DNA of 64,000 bases from Streptomyces barkulensis (GTDB lineage Bacteria > Actinomycetota > Actinomycetes > Streptomycetales > Streptomycetaceae): assembly GCF_002843305.1 (NCBI RefSeq), contig NZ_PGSG01000093.1, positions 100,549-164,548 of the forward strand. The letters run 5' to 3'. How positions within the stretch are numbered: the first letter of the stretch is position 1; the number at the start of each line of letters is the position of its first letter. Shown here in pieces: positions 41,825 to 50,477 of the stretch. The notes beneath the pieces were generated by a model that saw nothing but the letters and a program-made list of their open reading frames with translations, had not been told where the DNA came from and searched no databases. The position numbers and the translations under genes are program-made.

Positions 41825-43108
41825 TTACGCCTGATGCCCGGTTTTGAAACCGGCTCCGGCGCCCCCGTTCCGATCACTTTCCATCCGGGCGACGGCACCG
41901 GAGGACGGGGCGGGAGACGGGTGCGGGGTCGGGGCGGGAGCCGCCAGAACACGCCGGGTGGCCAGCAGGACCAGCAGCGCGGCCAGGCCGCCCGCACCGG
42001 CGACGAGGAAGCCCGCCGGCGCCCCGCCCCGTTCGATGACCGGGCCCACCACGGCCGTCCCCGCCGCGGCTCCGACGCCGAAGGACGTCACCAGCCAGGA
42101 GAACGCCTCCGTGACCGTGCCGACCGGCGCGTGCCGGTCCACCACCACGAAGGCGCAGGCCAGCGCGGGGGCCAGGAAGAGGCCCGCGACCCCGGCCAGG
42201 AGGGTCATCGCCACGGGGCCGGGCGCCAGCGCCAGCGGCAGATAGCCGGCCGCCAGGGCGGCCACCAGGACACGCAGCCGGGTCTCGGGGGCTCCCGCCC
42301 AGGTGCGGGCTCCGTAGGCCAGGCCGCCGACCAGGGCGCCGGCGCCCAGCGCCGAGAGCAGATAGCTGGAGATCAGCTCGTCGCCGTGGCCGTCGGCGTA
42401 GGCGACCGCGGCCACCGCGATCGTCCCCAGGGCGAGGCCGACGAAGAAGAACGAGCCGAGCAGGGCGAGCAGGCCGCCGGAGCGCAGAGCCCCCAGCCAG
42501 TGCGCCTCGCGCGGTTCGGAGCGCCAGCGGCGGGAGGGCGGCGAGAGCACCACCGACAGGGCGCCGAGCACTCCCAGGGCGTTGATCACCAGCAGGGCCG
42601 CGGCCTCGCTCCAGAGGGCCACCAGCACCGTGACGGCCAGCGGCCCCAGGGTGAACATCACCTCCTGGGCCACCGCGTCCAGCGCGTAGGCGGCGTGCAC
42701 CCGGTCGGGGTGCTTCAGGACGGACGGCCACAGGGCGCGCAGGCCGCCTTCCAGGGGCGGGGTGAACAGGCCCGCGACGGCCGTCGCGGTGTAGGCGACG
42801 GGCAGGGGTTCGACGCCTGCGAGGGCGAGGGCGGCCATGCCGAGGCCGGAGAGCAGCGCGGCGGGCAGCATCACCGGTGGCTGGCCCCACAGGTCCACCG
42901 CGCGGCCCAGCAGCGGCTGGCCGACGGCGTTGGACAGCCCGTAGACGGCCGACAGCACGCCCGCCAGGGTGTAGCTGCCGCCTTCCGCGCGGACGAACAG
43001 CACGATCGCCAGGGCGGCGGTGGCGTTCGGCAGTCGGCCGAGCAGGGTGCCGGTGAGCAGCCGCGCGGCGTGTCTGACGCGCAGCAGTTCGGCGTAGCCC
43101 GTCGCCAT
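41825..43108 (-). CDS. Major facilitator superfamily transporter
   Basis: 427 residues, about 12 membrane helices in two halves. The A-motif-like loop GLSNAVGQPLLGRAVDLWGQPP lies between helices 2 and 3 (about 60-80), with a large cytosolic segment after helix 6 (SPPSRRWRSEPREAHWLGAL). The family exports or imports small molecules by proton coupling; the sequence resembles drug-efflux type MFS but the substrate is unknown. ATG 43108 (MATGYAELLRVRH). It is divergent from a LacI regulator gene with operator-like repeats between. The stop is 9 bases before pafA starts, so it may read into pafA. Confidence 0.88.
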   Translation of the reverse strand: MATGYAELLRVRHAARLLTGTLLGRLPNATAALAIVLFVRAEGGSYTLAGVLSAVYGLSNAVGQPLLGRAVDLWGQPPVMLPAALLSGLGMAALALAGVEPLPVAYTATAVAGLFTPPLEGGLRALWPSVLKHPDRVHAAYALDAVAQEVMFTLGPLAVTVLVALWSEAAALLVINALGVLGALSVVLSPPSRRWRSEPREAHWLGALRSGGLLALLGSFFFVGLALGTIAVAAVAYADGHGDELISSYLLSALGAGALVGGLAYGARTWAGAPETRLRVLVAALAAGYLPLALAPGPVAMTLLAGVAGLFLAPALACAFVVVDRHAPVGTVTEAFSWLVTSFGVGAAAGTAVVGPVIERGGAPAGFLVAGAGGLAALLVLLATRRVLAAPAPTPHPSPAPSSGAVARMESDRNGGAGAGFKTGHQA

Positions 43109-43155
43109 GGGTCACGGCTCCTCTTCCCCGGAGTCCTCCGGCGGCCTGTGGAAGT

Positions 43156-43190
43156 GTTACGTATAACCTGCTCCGTCATACGTACCATGA
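43156..43190. promoter_or_regulatory. Paired TACGTA sites in the MFS/LacI divergent promoter
   Basis: GTTACGTATAAC (43156-43167) and TCATACGTACCATGA (43176-43190) are both dyads with TACGTA cores spaced 21 bases apart, two helical turns. They sit in the 157-base divergent region, the expected place for LacI-family operators. Binding is inferred. Confidence 0.5.
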
Positions 43191-43265
43191 ACCAGCTCCC
43201 GGGTCCATGCGGACCGGGCGCCGCCCGTACCACCCGTACCGTCCGTCCACTCCGGGAGCCGGCCA

Positions 43266-44411
43266 GTGACCACCGACCGACCCCGGCCCACGAGCCGGGA
43301 TGTGGCGCGCGCCGCCGGGGTCTCGCAGGCGGCCGTCTCCCTGGTGCTGGGCGGCAAGTGGCGCGGCCGGGTCTCGCCGGGCAAGGCGACGGCGGTGCGG
43401 GAGGCGGCACGGGAACTGGGCTACCGGCCGAATCTGGCCGCGCGCAGTCTGCGGCTGGGGCGCACCCGCACCGCGCTGCTGGTGGTCCCGGCGCTCACCA
43501 ACGAGTTCTTCGCCCGGCTCCACGCGGGCGCCGCGCGGGTGGCCGCCGAGCACGGCTTCGGGGTGGTGCTCTACCCCTCTCCGGAGGGCGTCGGGCCCGC
43601 CCGGGACCCCTTCGACTCCGCCGGCGCCGCCCTGGACGGCGTGATCGCCTCCTCGATGGCCTCCGAGGCGCTGGCCGCCCTGCGCTCCGGCGGCGAGCTG
43701 CCGCTGGTGATGCTCGACAGCGAGCCGGAGAACACCCAGGCGGCGGCCACCGTCAACCTCGACATCGCCGACGGCATGCGGCAGACGGTGGGGCACCTGC
43801 TGGAGCTGGGCCACCGCCGGGTGGCCCACATCGCCGCGGCGGTGGACTCCTGGACCTTCGAGGTGCGGGCCGCGGCACTGGCCGAGGCTCTGGAGGCGGC
43901 CGGCTGCCCGCCACCGGCGACCTGGACGGCCGGCCTGGACGTGGCCGCCGGGACGCGTGCCGCCGCACAGGCGCTGGCGGCGGCCCCCCGGCCGACCGCG
44001 CTGGTGTGCGACGACGATGTGCTCGCCGCGGGCGCGTGCAAGGCGGTACGGCGGCTGGGGCTGCGGGTGCCGCAGGACGTCTCGGTGACCGGCTTCGACG
44101 ATCTGACGCTCGCCCGGGCGGTCGAGCCGGAGCTGACGACGGTGCGGCTGCCCGCCGAAGAGGCGGGGGCGGCCGGGATGCGGGCTCTGCTGGCCGTGCT
44201 GGACGGCCGGACGGAAGGCGCCGTGCTGGACGGCCGGACGGAAGGCGCCGTGCCGGACGGCCGGACGGAAGGCGCCGTGCCGGACGGCCGGACGCGGGAG
44301 ACCGGCGGCTCCGGCTCCCCCGCCCGGGTGACCACCCTGCCGGTGCGGCTGACCGTGCGGGGCTCCACCGCCCCTCCCCCGGGTACGCCCGTGGGCCCCG
44401 GCGGGCGCTGA
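43266..44411 (+). CDS. LacI-family transcriptional regulator
   Basis: 381 residues from GTG 43266. N-terminal HTH RPTSRDVARAAGVSQAAVSLVLGGKWRGRVSPGKATAVREAARELGYRPN, quoted in parts, then the hinge helix LAARSLRLGRT and the periplasmic-binding-like effector domain: LLVVPALTNEFFARLHAGA, LDGVIASSM, MLDSEPENTQ, GHRRVAHIAAAVDSWTFEVR and SVTGFDDLTLARAVEPELTT. It should repress the divergent MFS gene in response to a small ligand, perhaps the transporter's substrate. Residues about 310-343 are three and a half copies of LDGRTEGAV from a 27-base tandem repeat, unusual for this family. Confidence 0.9.
   Translation: MTTDRPRPTSRDVARAAGVSQAAVSLVLGGKWRGRVSPGKATAVREAARELGYRPNLAARSLRLGRTRTALLVVPALTNEFFARLHAGAARVAAEHGFGVVLYPSPEGVGPARDPFDSAGAALDGVIASSMASEALAALRSGGELPLVMLDSEPENTQAAATVNLDIADGMRQTVGHLLELGHRRVAHIAAAVDSWTFEVRAAALAEALEAAGCPPPATWTAGLDVAAGTRAAAQALAAAPRPTALVCDDDVLAAGACKAVRRLGLRVPQDVSVTGFDDLTLARAVEPELTTVRLPAEEAGAAGMRALLAVLDGRTEGAVLDGRTEGAVPDGRTEGAVPDGRTRETGGSGSPARVTTLPVRLTVRGSTAPPPGTPVGPGGR
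44196..44292 (+). repeat. 27-bp minisatellite inside the LacI-family gene
   Basis: Units start at 44196, 44223 and 44250 with a partial fourth at 44277. The unit is GTGCTGGACGGCCGGACGGA then AGGCGCC (27 bases, in frame), with CTG changing to CCG in units 3 and 4. It encodes V-L/P-D-G-R-T-E-G-A. Near identity points to recent slippage. Confidence 0.9.
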
Positions 44412-44431
44412 GCGCCGCCGGGGCCCACGGG
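44388..44431. terminator. Shared hairpin between LacI gene and prcA
   Basis: Perfect 17-base arms (44388-44404, 44415-44431) enclose a 10-base loop that itself holds the LacI stop codon. Convergent genes on both sides. Confidence 0.8.
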
Positions 44432-44462
44432 ACGGCCGACAGAGCGGGAGGGGGCGCGCAGG

Positions 44463-45257
44463 CTACTCCTCGGAGGCGGAGGACTCCCCCGAGGAGGCCC
44501 CGCCCGGCGAGTCGCCGGACGAGTCGTCCGACGACTCGCCGGGGGACGCGGACGTACCGCCCTCCTCCAGCAGCCGGGAGAGCTGCCCGCCGAGCACGCG
44601 CTTGAACTTGCGCTGCTGGGGCCTGGTGCGGTCCAGGACGGCGACCTCCAGCTGGTCGGCCGTGAGGGTGCGCTCGCCGCCGTTGCTGTCCCGGCTCAGG
44701 GACTCCACCGCCAGCTTGAGGACCTCGGCCAGGGTCATCCCGTCCCGGTGACGCTGTTCGAGGTAGCTTCCGATCTGGTCGGAGTTGCCGCCGACCGCCA
44801 CCGAGCCGTGCTCGTCGACGATGGAGCCGTCGTGCGGCAGCCGGTAGATCTGGTCGTCCTCGGGGCCCTCCCCGACCTCGGCGACGATCAGCTCCACCTC
44901 GTACGGCTTCTCCGCCGCGCTGGAGAAGATGGTGCCCAGGGTCTGGGCGTAGACGTTGGCCAGGCCCCGCGCGGTGACGTCCGTGCGGGCGTAGGTGTAG
45001 CCGCGCAGGTCGGCGTAGCGGACGCCGCCGATGCGCAGGTTCTCGAACTCGTTGTACTTGCCCACCGCCGCGAAGGCGATCCGGTCGTAGATCTCGCTGA
45101 CCTTGTGCAGTGCCCGAGAGGGGTTCTCGGCGACGAACACGATGCCGTCGGCGTACTGCAACACGACCACGCTGCGGCCGCGCGCGATGCCCTTGCGGGC
45201 GTACTCGGCGCGGTCCGCCATGGCCTGCTGGGGTGAGACATAGAACGGCGTCGACAC
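44463..45257 (-). CDS. prcA: 20S proteasome alpha subunit
   Basis: 264 residues. MSTPFYVSPQQAMADRAEYARKGIARGRSVVVLQYADG, quoted in parts, forms the gating N-terminus and H0 helix. IYDRIAFAAVGKYNEFENLRIGGVRYAD, YTYARTDVTARGLANVYAQTLG and YEVELIVAEVG are alpha-type. No propeptide or catalytic Thr, as expected. The last 35 residues are a Ser/Gly/Asp/Glu tail (TSASPGESSDDSSGDSPGG). The alpha rings form the gate bound by the Mpa C-terminus. It follows prcB with 22 bases between. Confidence 0.97.
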   Translation of the reverse strand: MSTPFYVSPQQAMADRAEYARKGIARGRSVVVLQYADGIVFVAENPSRALHKVSEIYDRIAFAAVGKYNEFENLRIGGVRYADLRGYTYARTDVTARGLANVYAQTLGTIFSSAAEKPYEVELIVAEVGEGPEDDQIYRLPHDGSIVDEHGSVAVGGNSDQIGSYLEQRHRDGMTLAEVLKLAVESLSRDSNGGERTLTADQLEVAVLDRTRPQQRKFKRVLGGQLSRLLEEGGTSASPGESSDDSSGDSPGGASSGESSASEE

Positions 45258-45279
45258 CGGCTATCGGTCCCTTCCTGAT

Positions 45280-46125
45280 CTAGAGCACAGGGGCCTGGGG
45301 CCCGTTGGGCGACTGGAGCCGGCCGTCGTGCACCGAGCGGGCGATCTCGGCGACCTCCTCCTCGGTGATCCTGCGGAAGCCGTCCTCGGTGATCACCGTG
45401 ACGACGGGGTAGATCCGGCGCACCAGGTCGGGGCCGCCGGTGGCGGAGTCGTCGTCGGCGGCGTCGTAGAGGGCCTGGACGACGACCGTGGCCGCCTGCC
45501 GCTCGCCGAGGTCGTCGCGGTACAGCTTCTTGAGCGAACCGCGGGCGAAGACCGAGCCGGAGCCGACCGCCGCGAAGCCCTGCTCCTCGGAGCGCCCGCC
45601 GGTCACGTCGTAGGAGAAGATGCGGCCCCTGCCCAGGCCCACGTCGTACCCGGCGAACAGCGGGATCACCGCCAGGCCCTGCATGGCCATGCCGAGGTTG
45701 CCGCGGATCATCGTGGACAGGCGGTTGGCCTTGCCCTCCAGGGACAGCTGGGTGCCCTCGACCTTCTCGAAGTGCTCCAGCTCCAGCTGGAAGAGCCTGA
45801 CCATCTCCACGGCGAGCCCGGCGGTCCCGGCGATGCCGACGGCGCTGTACTCGTCGGCCGGGAAGACCTTCTCGATGTCGCGCTGGGCGATCATGTTGCC
45901 CATCGTCGCGCGCCGGTCGCCGGCCAGCACCACGCCGCCGGGGAAGGTGACCGCGACGATCGTCGTGCCGTGCGGCGCCTCGACGGCGCCCTTCACGGGC
46001 GGGAGCGGACGGTTGCCGGGGAGCTGCTCGGGCGCGTGCTCGGACAGGAAGTCCATGAACGAGGACGAGCCCGGCGTCAGGAAGGCAGCAGGCAGACGCC
46101 CTGTGCTACGGGTGTTGGCTTCCAC
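45280..46125 (-). CDS. prcB: 20S proteasome beta subunit
   Basis: 281 residues from GTG 46125 (VEANTRSTGRLPAAFLTPGS) with GGAAGGAAA upstream, preferred over an ATG at 46173. The 53-residue propeptide ends PHG and autocleavage exposes Thr54 in GTTIVAVTFPGGVVLAGDRRATMG, quoted in parts, with Lys and Asp partners in the Ntn fold. AGTAGLAVEMVRLFQLELEHFEK, FSYDVTGGRSEEQGFAAVGSGSVFARG and DDSATGGPDLVRRIYPVV complete the fold. It provides the proteolytic sites of the core particle. It is followed by prcA. Confidence 0.97.
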   Translation of the reverse strand: MEANTRSTGRLPAAFLTPGSSSFMDFLSEHAPEQLPGNRPLPPVKGAVEAPHGTTIVAVTFPGGVVLAGDRRATMGNMIAQRDIEKVFPADEYSAVGIAGTAGLAVEMVRLFQLELEHFEKVEGTQLSLEGKANRLSTMIRGNLGMAMQGLAVIPLFAGYDVGLGRGRIFSYDVTGGRSEEQGFAAVGSGSVFARGSLKKLYRDDLGERQAATVVVQALYDAADDDSATGGPDLVRRIYPVVTVITEDGFRRITEEEVAEIARSVHDGRLQSPNGPQAPVL

Positions 46126-46198
46126 ACGTTTCCTTCCACCAGATCGTGAGACCGGATCTTGAGAATTCTGCACGGACCTTACCCGTGGCGGCGGATGT

Positions 46199-46242
46199 CA
46201 TCCGTCCCGCACCCCCGCCGTCGCGGGGGTGCGGGACGGATG
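46199..46242 (-). terminator. Hairpin between pup and prcB
   Basis: Perfect 20-base arms (46199-46218, 46223-46242) with a 4-base loop, 9 bases after the pup stop on the minus strand. It would favour excess pup transcript over prcBA, or end pup transcription. Confidence 0.8.
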
Positions 46243-46250
46243 TGCACGCC

Positions 46251-46469
46251 TTACTCCCCGCCCTTCTGCACGAAGGAGCGCACGAAGTCCTCGGCGTTCT
46301 CCTCGAGCACGTCGTCGATCTCGTCCAGCACGGAGTCCACCTCGTCCGACAGCGCCTCCTGGCGCTCCTTGAGGTCCTCCGAGACCTGCGCGTCCTGCGC
46401 CTGCTCGTCGGTCTCCTCGGTGGAGCGTGCCGCCTTCTGCTGACCGCCGCCGGTGTCCTTGGTCGCCAT
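46251..46469 (-). CDS. pup: Prokaryotic ubiquitin-like protein Pup ending in Gly-Gly-Glu
   Basis: 72 residues from ATG 46469 (MATKDTGGGQQKAARSTEET). It is largely disordered with a coiled region DLKERQEALSDEVDSVLDEIDDVLEENAEDF, read in parts, that docks onto the Mpa coiled coil, and C-terminus FVRSFVQKGGE. The last codon is GAG, so Glu is encoded directly; ligation by PafA would not need prior deamidation of a Gln. The gene lies between dop (182 bases upstream) and prcB. A strong terminator follows. Confidence 0.97.
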   Translation of the reverse strand: MATKDTGGGQQKAARSTEETDEQAQDAQVSEDLKERQEALSDEVDSVLDEIDDVLEENAEDFVRSFVQKGGE

Positions 46470-46661
46470 ATACCTCACCCCGCTCGGTTGGACGGTACAA
46501 GATCAGACCCTACAAGCCGGGCCTGACATCGGCCCTTCTCCTGCCAGTGGCTCTTTCCCGCTTCCCGCCGTATCGCTGTCACTCCGCCGTCGCGGACGTC
46601 CGGAAGCCATCTCCATGATTCCCGCCTCCGGAGACGTTCAGCCGTCCCTTCTCCTCCCGGT

Positions 46662-48173
46662 TCACTTCCCGGAAAGCGCCCTGACCAGCTCCTCCGCCGT
46701 ACCGCAGCGGTCGAGCAGCTCGCTGACGTGGGCGCGCGTGCCGCGCAGCGGCTCCAGGGTGGGTACCCGCTGGAGGGAGTCCCGACCCGGCAGATCGAAG
46801 ATCACCGAGTCCCAGGAGGCCGCGGCCACCGCGTCGGCGTACCGCTCCAGACACTGGCCGCGGAAGTAGGCGCGGGTGTCCTCCGGGGGCTGGGAGCGGG
46901 CCCGCTCCACCTCCGCCTCGTCCAGCAGCCGCTTCATCCGGCCGCGGGCCGCCAGGCGGTTGTACAGCCCCTTGTCGGGGCGCACGTCGGCGTACTGCAG
47001 GTCCACCAGGTGCAGCCGGGCCGCGTCCCAGTCCAGGCCGTCGCGGCGCCGGTAGCCCTCCATCAGCTCCCGCTTGGCGACCCAGTCCAGCTCGCCCGCC
47101 AGACTCATCGGATCGCTCTCCAGGCGCCCCAGAACGTCCTCCCAGCGGGCCAGCACGTCCCTGGTCTGCTCGTCCGCGTCCTGCCCCCAGCGCTCCTCCA
47201 CGTACTTGCGGGCCAGCTCGTAGTACTCCATCTGGAGCTGTACGGCGGTGAGCGTCCGTCCGCTGCGCAGCGTGATCGGCCGGCGCAGCGACGGGTCGTG
47301 GCTGACCTGGTGGAGGGTGCGCACGGGCTGGTCGACGGCCAGGTCGACGGCGATGAAGCCGTCCTCGATCATGGACAGCACCAGGGAGGTGGTGCCGAGT
47401 TTGAGGTAGGTGGAGATCTCCGACAGGTTGGCGTCGCCGACGATCACATGCAGCCGGCGGTACTTCTCGGCGTCGGCGTGCGGCTCGTCGCGGGTGTTGA
47501 TGATCGGCCGTTTGAGGGTGGTCTCCAGGCCGACCTCCACCTCGAAGTAGTCGGCCCGCTGGCTGATCTGGAAGCCGTGCTCGGAGCCGTCCTGTCCGAT
47601 CCCGACGCGTCCGGCCCCGGTGACGACCTGGCGGGAGACGAAGAAGGGCGTCAGATGGCGCACGATCTCCGGGAAGGGGGTCTCCCGCTTCATCAGGTAG
47701 TTCTCGTGGCAGCCGTAGGAGGCGCCCTTGTTGTCGGTGTTGTTCTTGTACAGGTGGATCGGCTGGGTGCCGGGCACCTCGGCGGCGCGCCGGGCGGCCT
47801 CCGCCATGATCCGCTCACCGGCCTTGTCCCACAGCACGGCGTCCCTCGGGTTGGTGACCTCCGGGGCGCTGTACTCGGGGTGCGCGTGGTCCACGTACAG
47901 CCGCGCGCCGTTGGTGAGGATCACGTTGGCCAGGCCGATGTCCTCGTCCGTGAGCTGGCTGGAGTCGGCGGCCTCGCGCGCGAGGTCGAAACCCCGGGCG
48001 TCCCGCAGCGGGTTCTCCTCCTCGAAGTCCCAGCGGGCGCGGCGCGCCCGGTGCATCGCCGCCGCGTAGGCGTTGACGACCTGGGACGAGGTGAGCATGG
48101 CATTGGCGTTCGGGTGACCGGGGACGGAGATCCCGTACTCCGTCTCGATGCCCATCACTCGCCGTACGGTCAT
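46662..48173 (-). CDS. dop: Deamidase/depupylase of Pup
   Basis: 503 residues with MTVRRVMGIETEYGIS (Glu10, Mg-ATP) and the catalytic Asp95 in RLYVDHAHPEYSAPEVTN. Residues about 41-80 (ENPLRDARGFDLAREAADS) are the Dop-loop absent from PafA. Further shared motifs: YKNNTDNKGASYGCHENYL and RPIINTRDEPHADAEKYRRLHVIVGDANLSE, quoted in parts. It deamidates Pup-Gln and removes Pup from substrates. Because Pup here already ends in Glu, depupylation is its needed activity. It sits between mpa (259 bases upstream) and pup. Confidence 0.97.
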   Translation of the reverse strand: MTVRRVMGIETEYGISVPGHPNANAMLTSSQVVNAYAAAMHRARRARWDFEEENPLRDARGFDLAREAADSSQLTDEDIGLANVILTNGARLYVDHAHPEYSAPEVTNPRDAVLWDKAGERIMAEAARRAAEVPGTQPIHLYKNNTDNKGASYGCHENYLMKRETPFPEIVRHLTPFFVSRQVVTGAGRVGIGQDGSEHGFQISQRADYFEVEVGLETTLKRPIINTRDEPHADAEKYRRLHVIVGDANLSEISTYLKLGTTSLVLSMIEDGFIAVDLAVDQPVRTLHQVSHDPSLRRPITLRSGRTLTAVQLQMEYYELARKYVEERWGQDADEQTRDVLARWEDVLGRLESDPMSLAGELDWVAKRELMEGYRRRDGLDWDAARLHLVDLQYADVRPDKGLYNRLAARGRMKRLLDEAEVERARSQPPEDTRAYFRGQCLERYADAVAAASWDSVIFDLPGRDSLQRVPTLEPLRGTRAHVSELLDRCGTAEELVRALSGK

Positions 48174-48367
48174 GCGGCCCTCCTTGCCCGGCGGCGGCCC
48201 GCCTTTGGGCCACCGCTCAAGTCCCGCTGCGCATCCGGCCCGCTCGCGGCCCCTGGCCCCGCGCTCCGCATGGCGGCGGTACGGACGAGCCTAGGGCGCT
48301 CGGGCCCCGGTTGGGAGATCGCTGCGGACTTCCCGTGTTTCCTCGGTGGAGATCGGTCCGAAAAGAT

Positions 48368-48422
48368 CCGGCTGCGGACGCCCGCCCCGCCTGTCGACGG
48401 GGACACGGGCATCCGCAGCCGG
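48368..48422 (-). terminator. Terminator after mpa
   Basis: 17-base arms (48368-48384, 48406-48422) with one mismatch and a 21-base loop, 11 bases past the mpa stop. The gap to dop (48174-48367) contains no gene. Confidence 0.65.
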
Positions 48423-48432
48423 ACGGTGTCTT

Positions 48433-50199
48433 CTACAGGTACTGACCGGTGTTGGCCACCGTGTCGATGGAGCGTCCGGTGTCCGCGCCCTGCTTTCCGG
48501 TGACGAGGGTGCGGATGAAGACGATCCGCTCGCCCTTCTTGCCGGAGATACGGGCCCAGTCGTCGGGGTTGGTGGTGTTGGGCAGGTCCTCGTTCTCCTT
48601 GAACTCGTCCACGCACGCGGCCAGCAGGTGGGAGACCCGCAGGCCCTTCTGGTTGTGGTCGAGGAAGGCCTTGATCGCCATCTTCTTGGCCCGGTCGACG
48701 ATGTTCTGGATCATCGCGCCGGAGTTGAAGTCCTTGAAGTACAGGACCTCCTTGTCACCGTTGGCGTAGGTGACCTCCAGGAAGCGGTTCTCCTCGGACT
48801 CGGCGTACATCTGCTCGACGACCGACTGGATCATCCCGGCGACGGTGGCCTCGGGGTCCTTGTTGTGCTCCGCGAGGTCGTCCGCGTGCAGCGGGAGGTT
48901 CGGGGTCAGGTACTTCGAGAAGATGTCCTTGGCGGCCTCGGCGTCCGGACGCTCGATCTTGATCTTCACATCGAGGCGTCCCGGGCGCAGGATCGCCGGG
49001 TCGATCATGTCCTCACGGTTGGAGGCGCCGATGACGATGACGTTCTCCAGCCCCTCCACACCGTCGATCTCCGACAGCAGCTGCGGGACGATGGTGTTCT
49101 CCACGTCCGAGCTGACGCCGGAGCCGCGGGTGCGGAACAGGGAGTCCATCTCGTCGAAGAAGACGATGACGGGCGTGCCCTCGCTCGCCTTCTCCCGGGC
49201 CCGCTGGAAGACCAGGCGGATGTGCCGCTCGGTCTCGCCGACGTACTTGTTCAGCAGCTCGGGGCCCTTGATGTTGAGGAAGTAGCTCTTCCCCTGGGGC
49301 TGCCCGGTCACCTCGGCGACCTTCTTGGCAAGGGAGTTGGCCACGGCCTTGGCGATCAGGGTCTTGCCGCAGCCGGGGGGGCCGTAGAGCAGCACGCCCT
49401 TGGGCGGGCGGAGTTCGTGCTCCTTGAACAGGTCCGGATAGAGGTAGGGGAGCTCCACCGCGTCGCGGATCAGCTCGATCTGCCCGCCCAGGCCACCGAT
49501 CTTGTTGTAGTCGATGTCCGGGACCTCTTCGAGGACGAGCTCCTCCACCTCGCTCTTGGGCACGACCTCGTAGACGTACCCCGAGCGCGGCTCCAGCAGC
49601 AGCGCGTCACCGGCCCGGAGCGTGGCCTTCATAAGGGGCTCGGCGAGCCTGACCACGCGCTCCTCGTCGGTGTGCCCGATCACCAGGGCGCGCTCGCCGT
49701 CCTCCAGGACCTCCTTGAGGGTGACGATGTCCCCGGCGCGTTCGAACTCCATGGCCTCGACCACATTGAGCGCCTCGTTCAGCATGACCTCCTGGCCACG
49801 CCTGAGCTCACCGAGATCGAGACTGGGGCTGACGTTCACCCGGAGCTTGCGTCCGCCGGTGAAGATGTCGGCCGTACCGTCCTCGTTCGCCTGCAGAAAA
49901 ACCCCGAAGCCGGCCGGTGGCTGGGCCAGCCGGTCGACCTCCTCCTTGAGGGCCACGATCTGGTCACGGGCCTCACGGAGGGTGCCTGCGAGCCGCTCGT
50001 TCTGTGCGGACACACCGGCCAGGTTCGTCTGCAGCTCGACGATCCGCTCCTCGAGAATCCGAGTGTGGCGCGGAGAGTCGGCGAGCTTGCGGCGCAGGAC
50101 GGCGATCTCCTGCTCGAGATGGGCAACCTGGCCTGCCGGGTCGTCGGAACCCCGTTCGGGCCGGATGCCGCGGTTGATGTCGTCGTCGTGGGCTGCCAC
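48433..50199 (-). CDS. mpa: Proteasome-activating AAA ATPase (Mpa/ARC)
   Basis: 588 residues from GTG 50199 (VAAHDDDINRGIRPERG), GGAGGTGAGG upstream. N-terminal coiled coil about 22-85 (AHLEQEIAVLRRKLADSPRH, LREARDQIVALKEEVDRL) for Pup capture; two OB domains about 90-235; AAA domain with Walker A LYGPPGCGKTLIAKA, pore loop YVGETERH region, Walker B IVFFDEMDSLF, sensor IGASNRED and Arg finger LRPGRLDVKI. The C-terminus TGQYL carries the penultimate Tyr that opens the alpha-ring gate. It unfolds pupylated proteins and threads them into PrcA/PrcB. It is first of the pup locus. Confidence 0.97.
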   Translation of the reverse strand: MAAHDDDINRGIRPERGSDDPAGQVAHLEQEIAVLRRKLADSPRHTRILEERIVELQTNLAGVSAQNERLAGTLREARDQIVALKEEVDRLAQPPAGFGVFLQANEDGTADIFTGGRKLRVNVSPSLDLGELRRGQEVMLNEALNVVEAMEFERAGDIVTLKEVLEDGERALVIGHTDEERVVRLAEPLMKATLRAGDALLLEPRSGYVYEVVPKSEVEELVLEEVPDIDYNKIGGLGGQIELIRDAVELPYLYPDLFKEHELRPPKGVLLYGPPGCGKTLIAKAVANSLAKKVAEVTGQPQGKSYFLNIKGPELLNKYVGETERHIRLVFQRAREKASEGTPVIVFFDEMDSLFRTRGSGVSSDVENTIVPQLLSEIDGVEGLENVIVIGASNREDMIDPAILRPGRLDVKIKIERPDAEAAKDIFSKYLTPNLPLHADDLAEHNKDPEATVAGMIQSVVEQMYAESEENRFLEVTYANGDKEVLYFKDFNSGAMIQNIVDRAKKMAIKAFLDHNQKGLRVSHLLAACVDEFKENEDLPNTTNPDDWARISGKKGERIVFIRTLVTGKQGADTGRSIDTVANTGQYL

Positions 50200-50255
50200 G
50201 GTCCTCACCTCCTCCAAGGGGAGCTGGACGCTTCCTGACCCTACCTGGACCCGTG

Positions 50256-50269
50256 GGGGTTGAAACCCC
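50256..50269. promoter_or_regulatory. Small palindrome in the mpa/ferredoxin divergent region
   Basis: GGGGTTGAAACCCC in the 278-base interval between mpa and the ferredoxin gene. On the mpa strand TTTCAA followed 16 bases later by TAGGGT could be a promoter. Only a weak indication. Confidence 0.3.
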
Positions 50270-50477
50270 TAGATCACAAACACGGTCGGGGTGTGTCTGA
50301 TCTTCACCCTTGCGCACTCCCTTACCCCGGGTGAATACCCACCCAACCTCTCCGGAAAGCGGCCGGTTGTATCGTCTGAAGCGTCAACCCCCGTCACGGG
50401 TGGCTCTATTCCGCCAAGATCACACCGACAATCCGTCACACGGTCCGGTCACGAGCGCAGGAACGGCAGGCAGCAAC

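Noticed and set aside
48346..50238. A 630-codon plus-strand frame opposite mpa
   Set aside because: Mirror of a highly conserved AAA gene; no family similarity or start signal.
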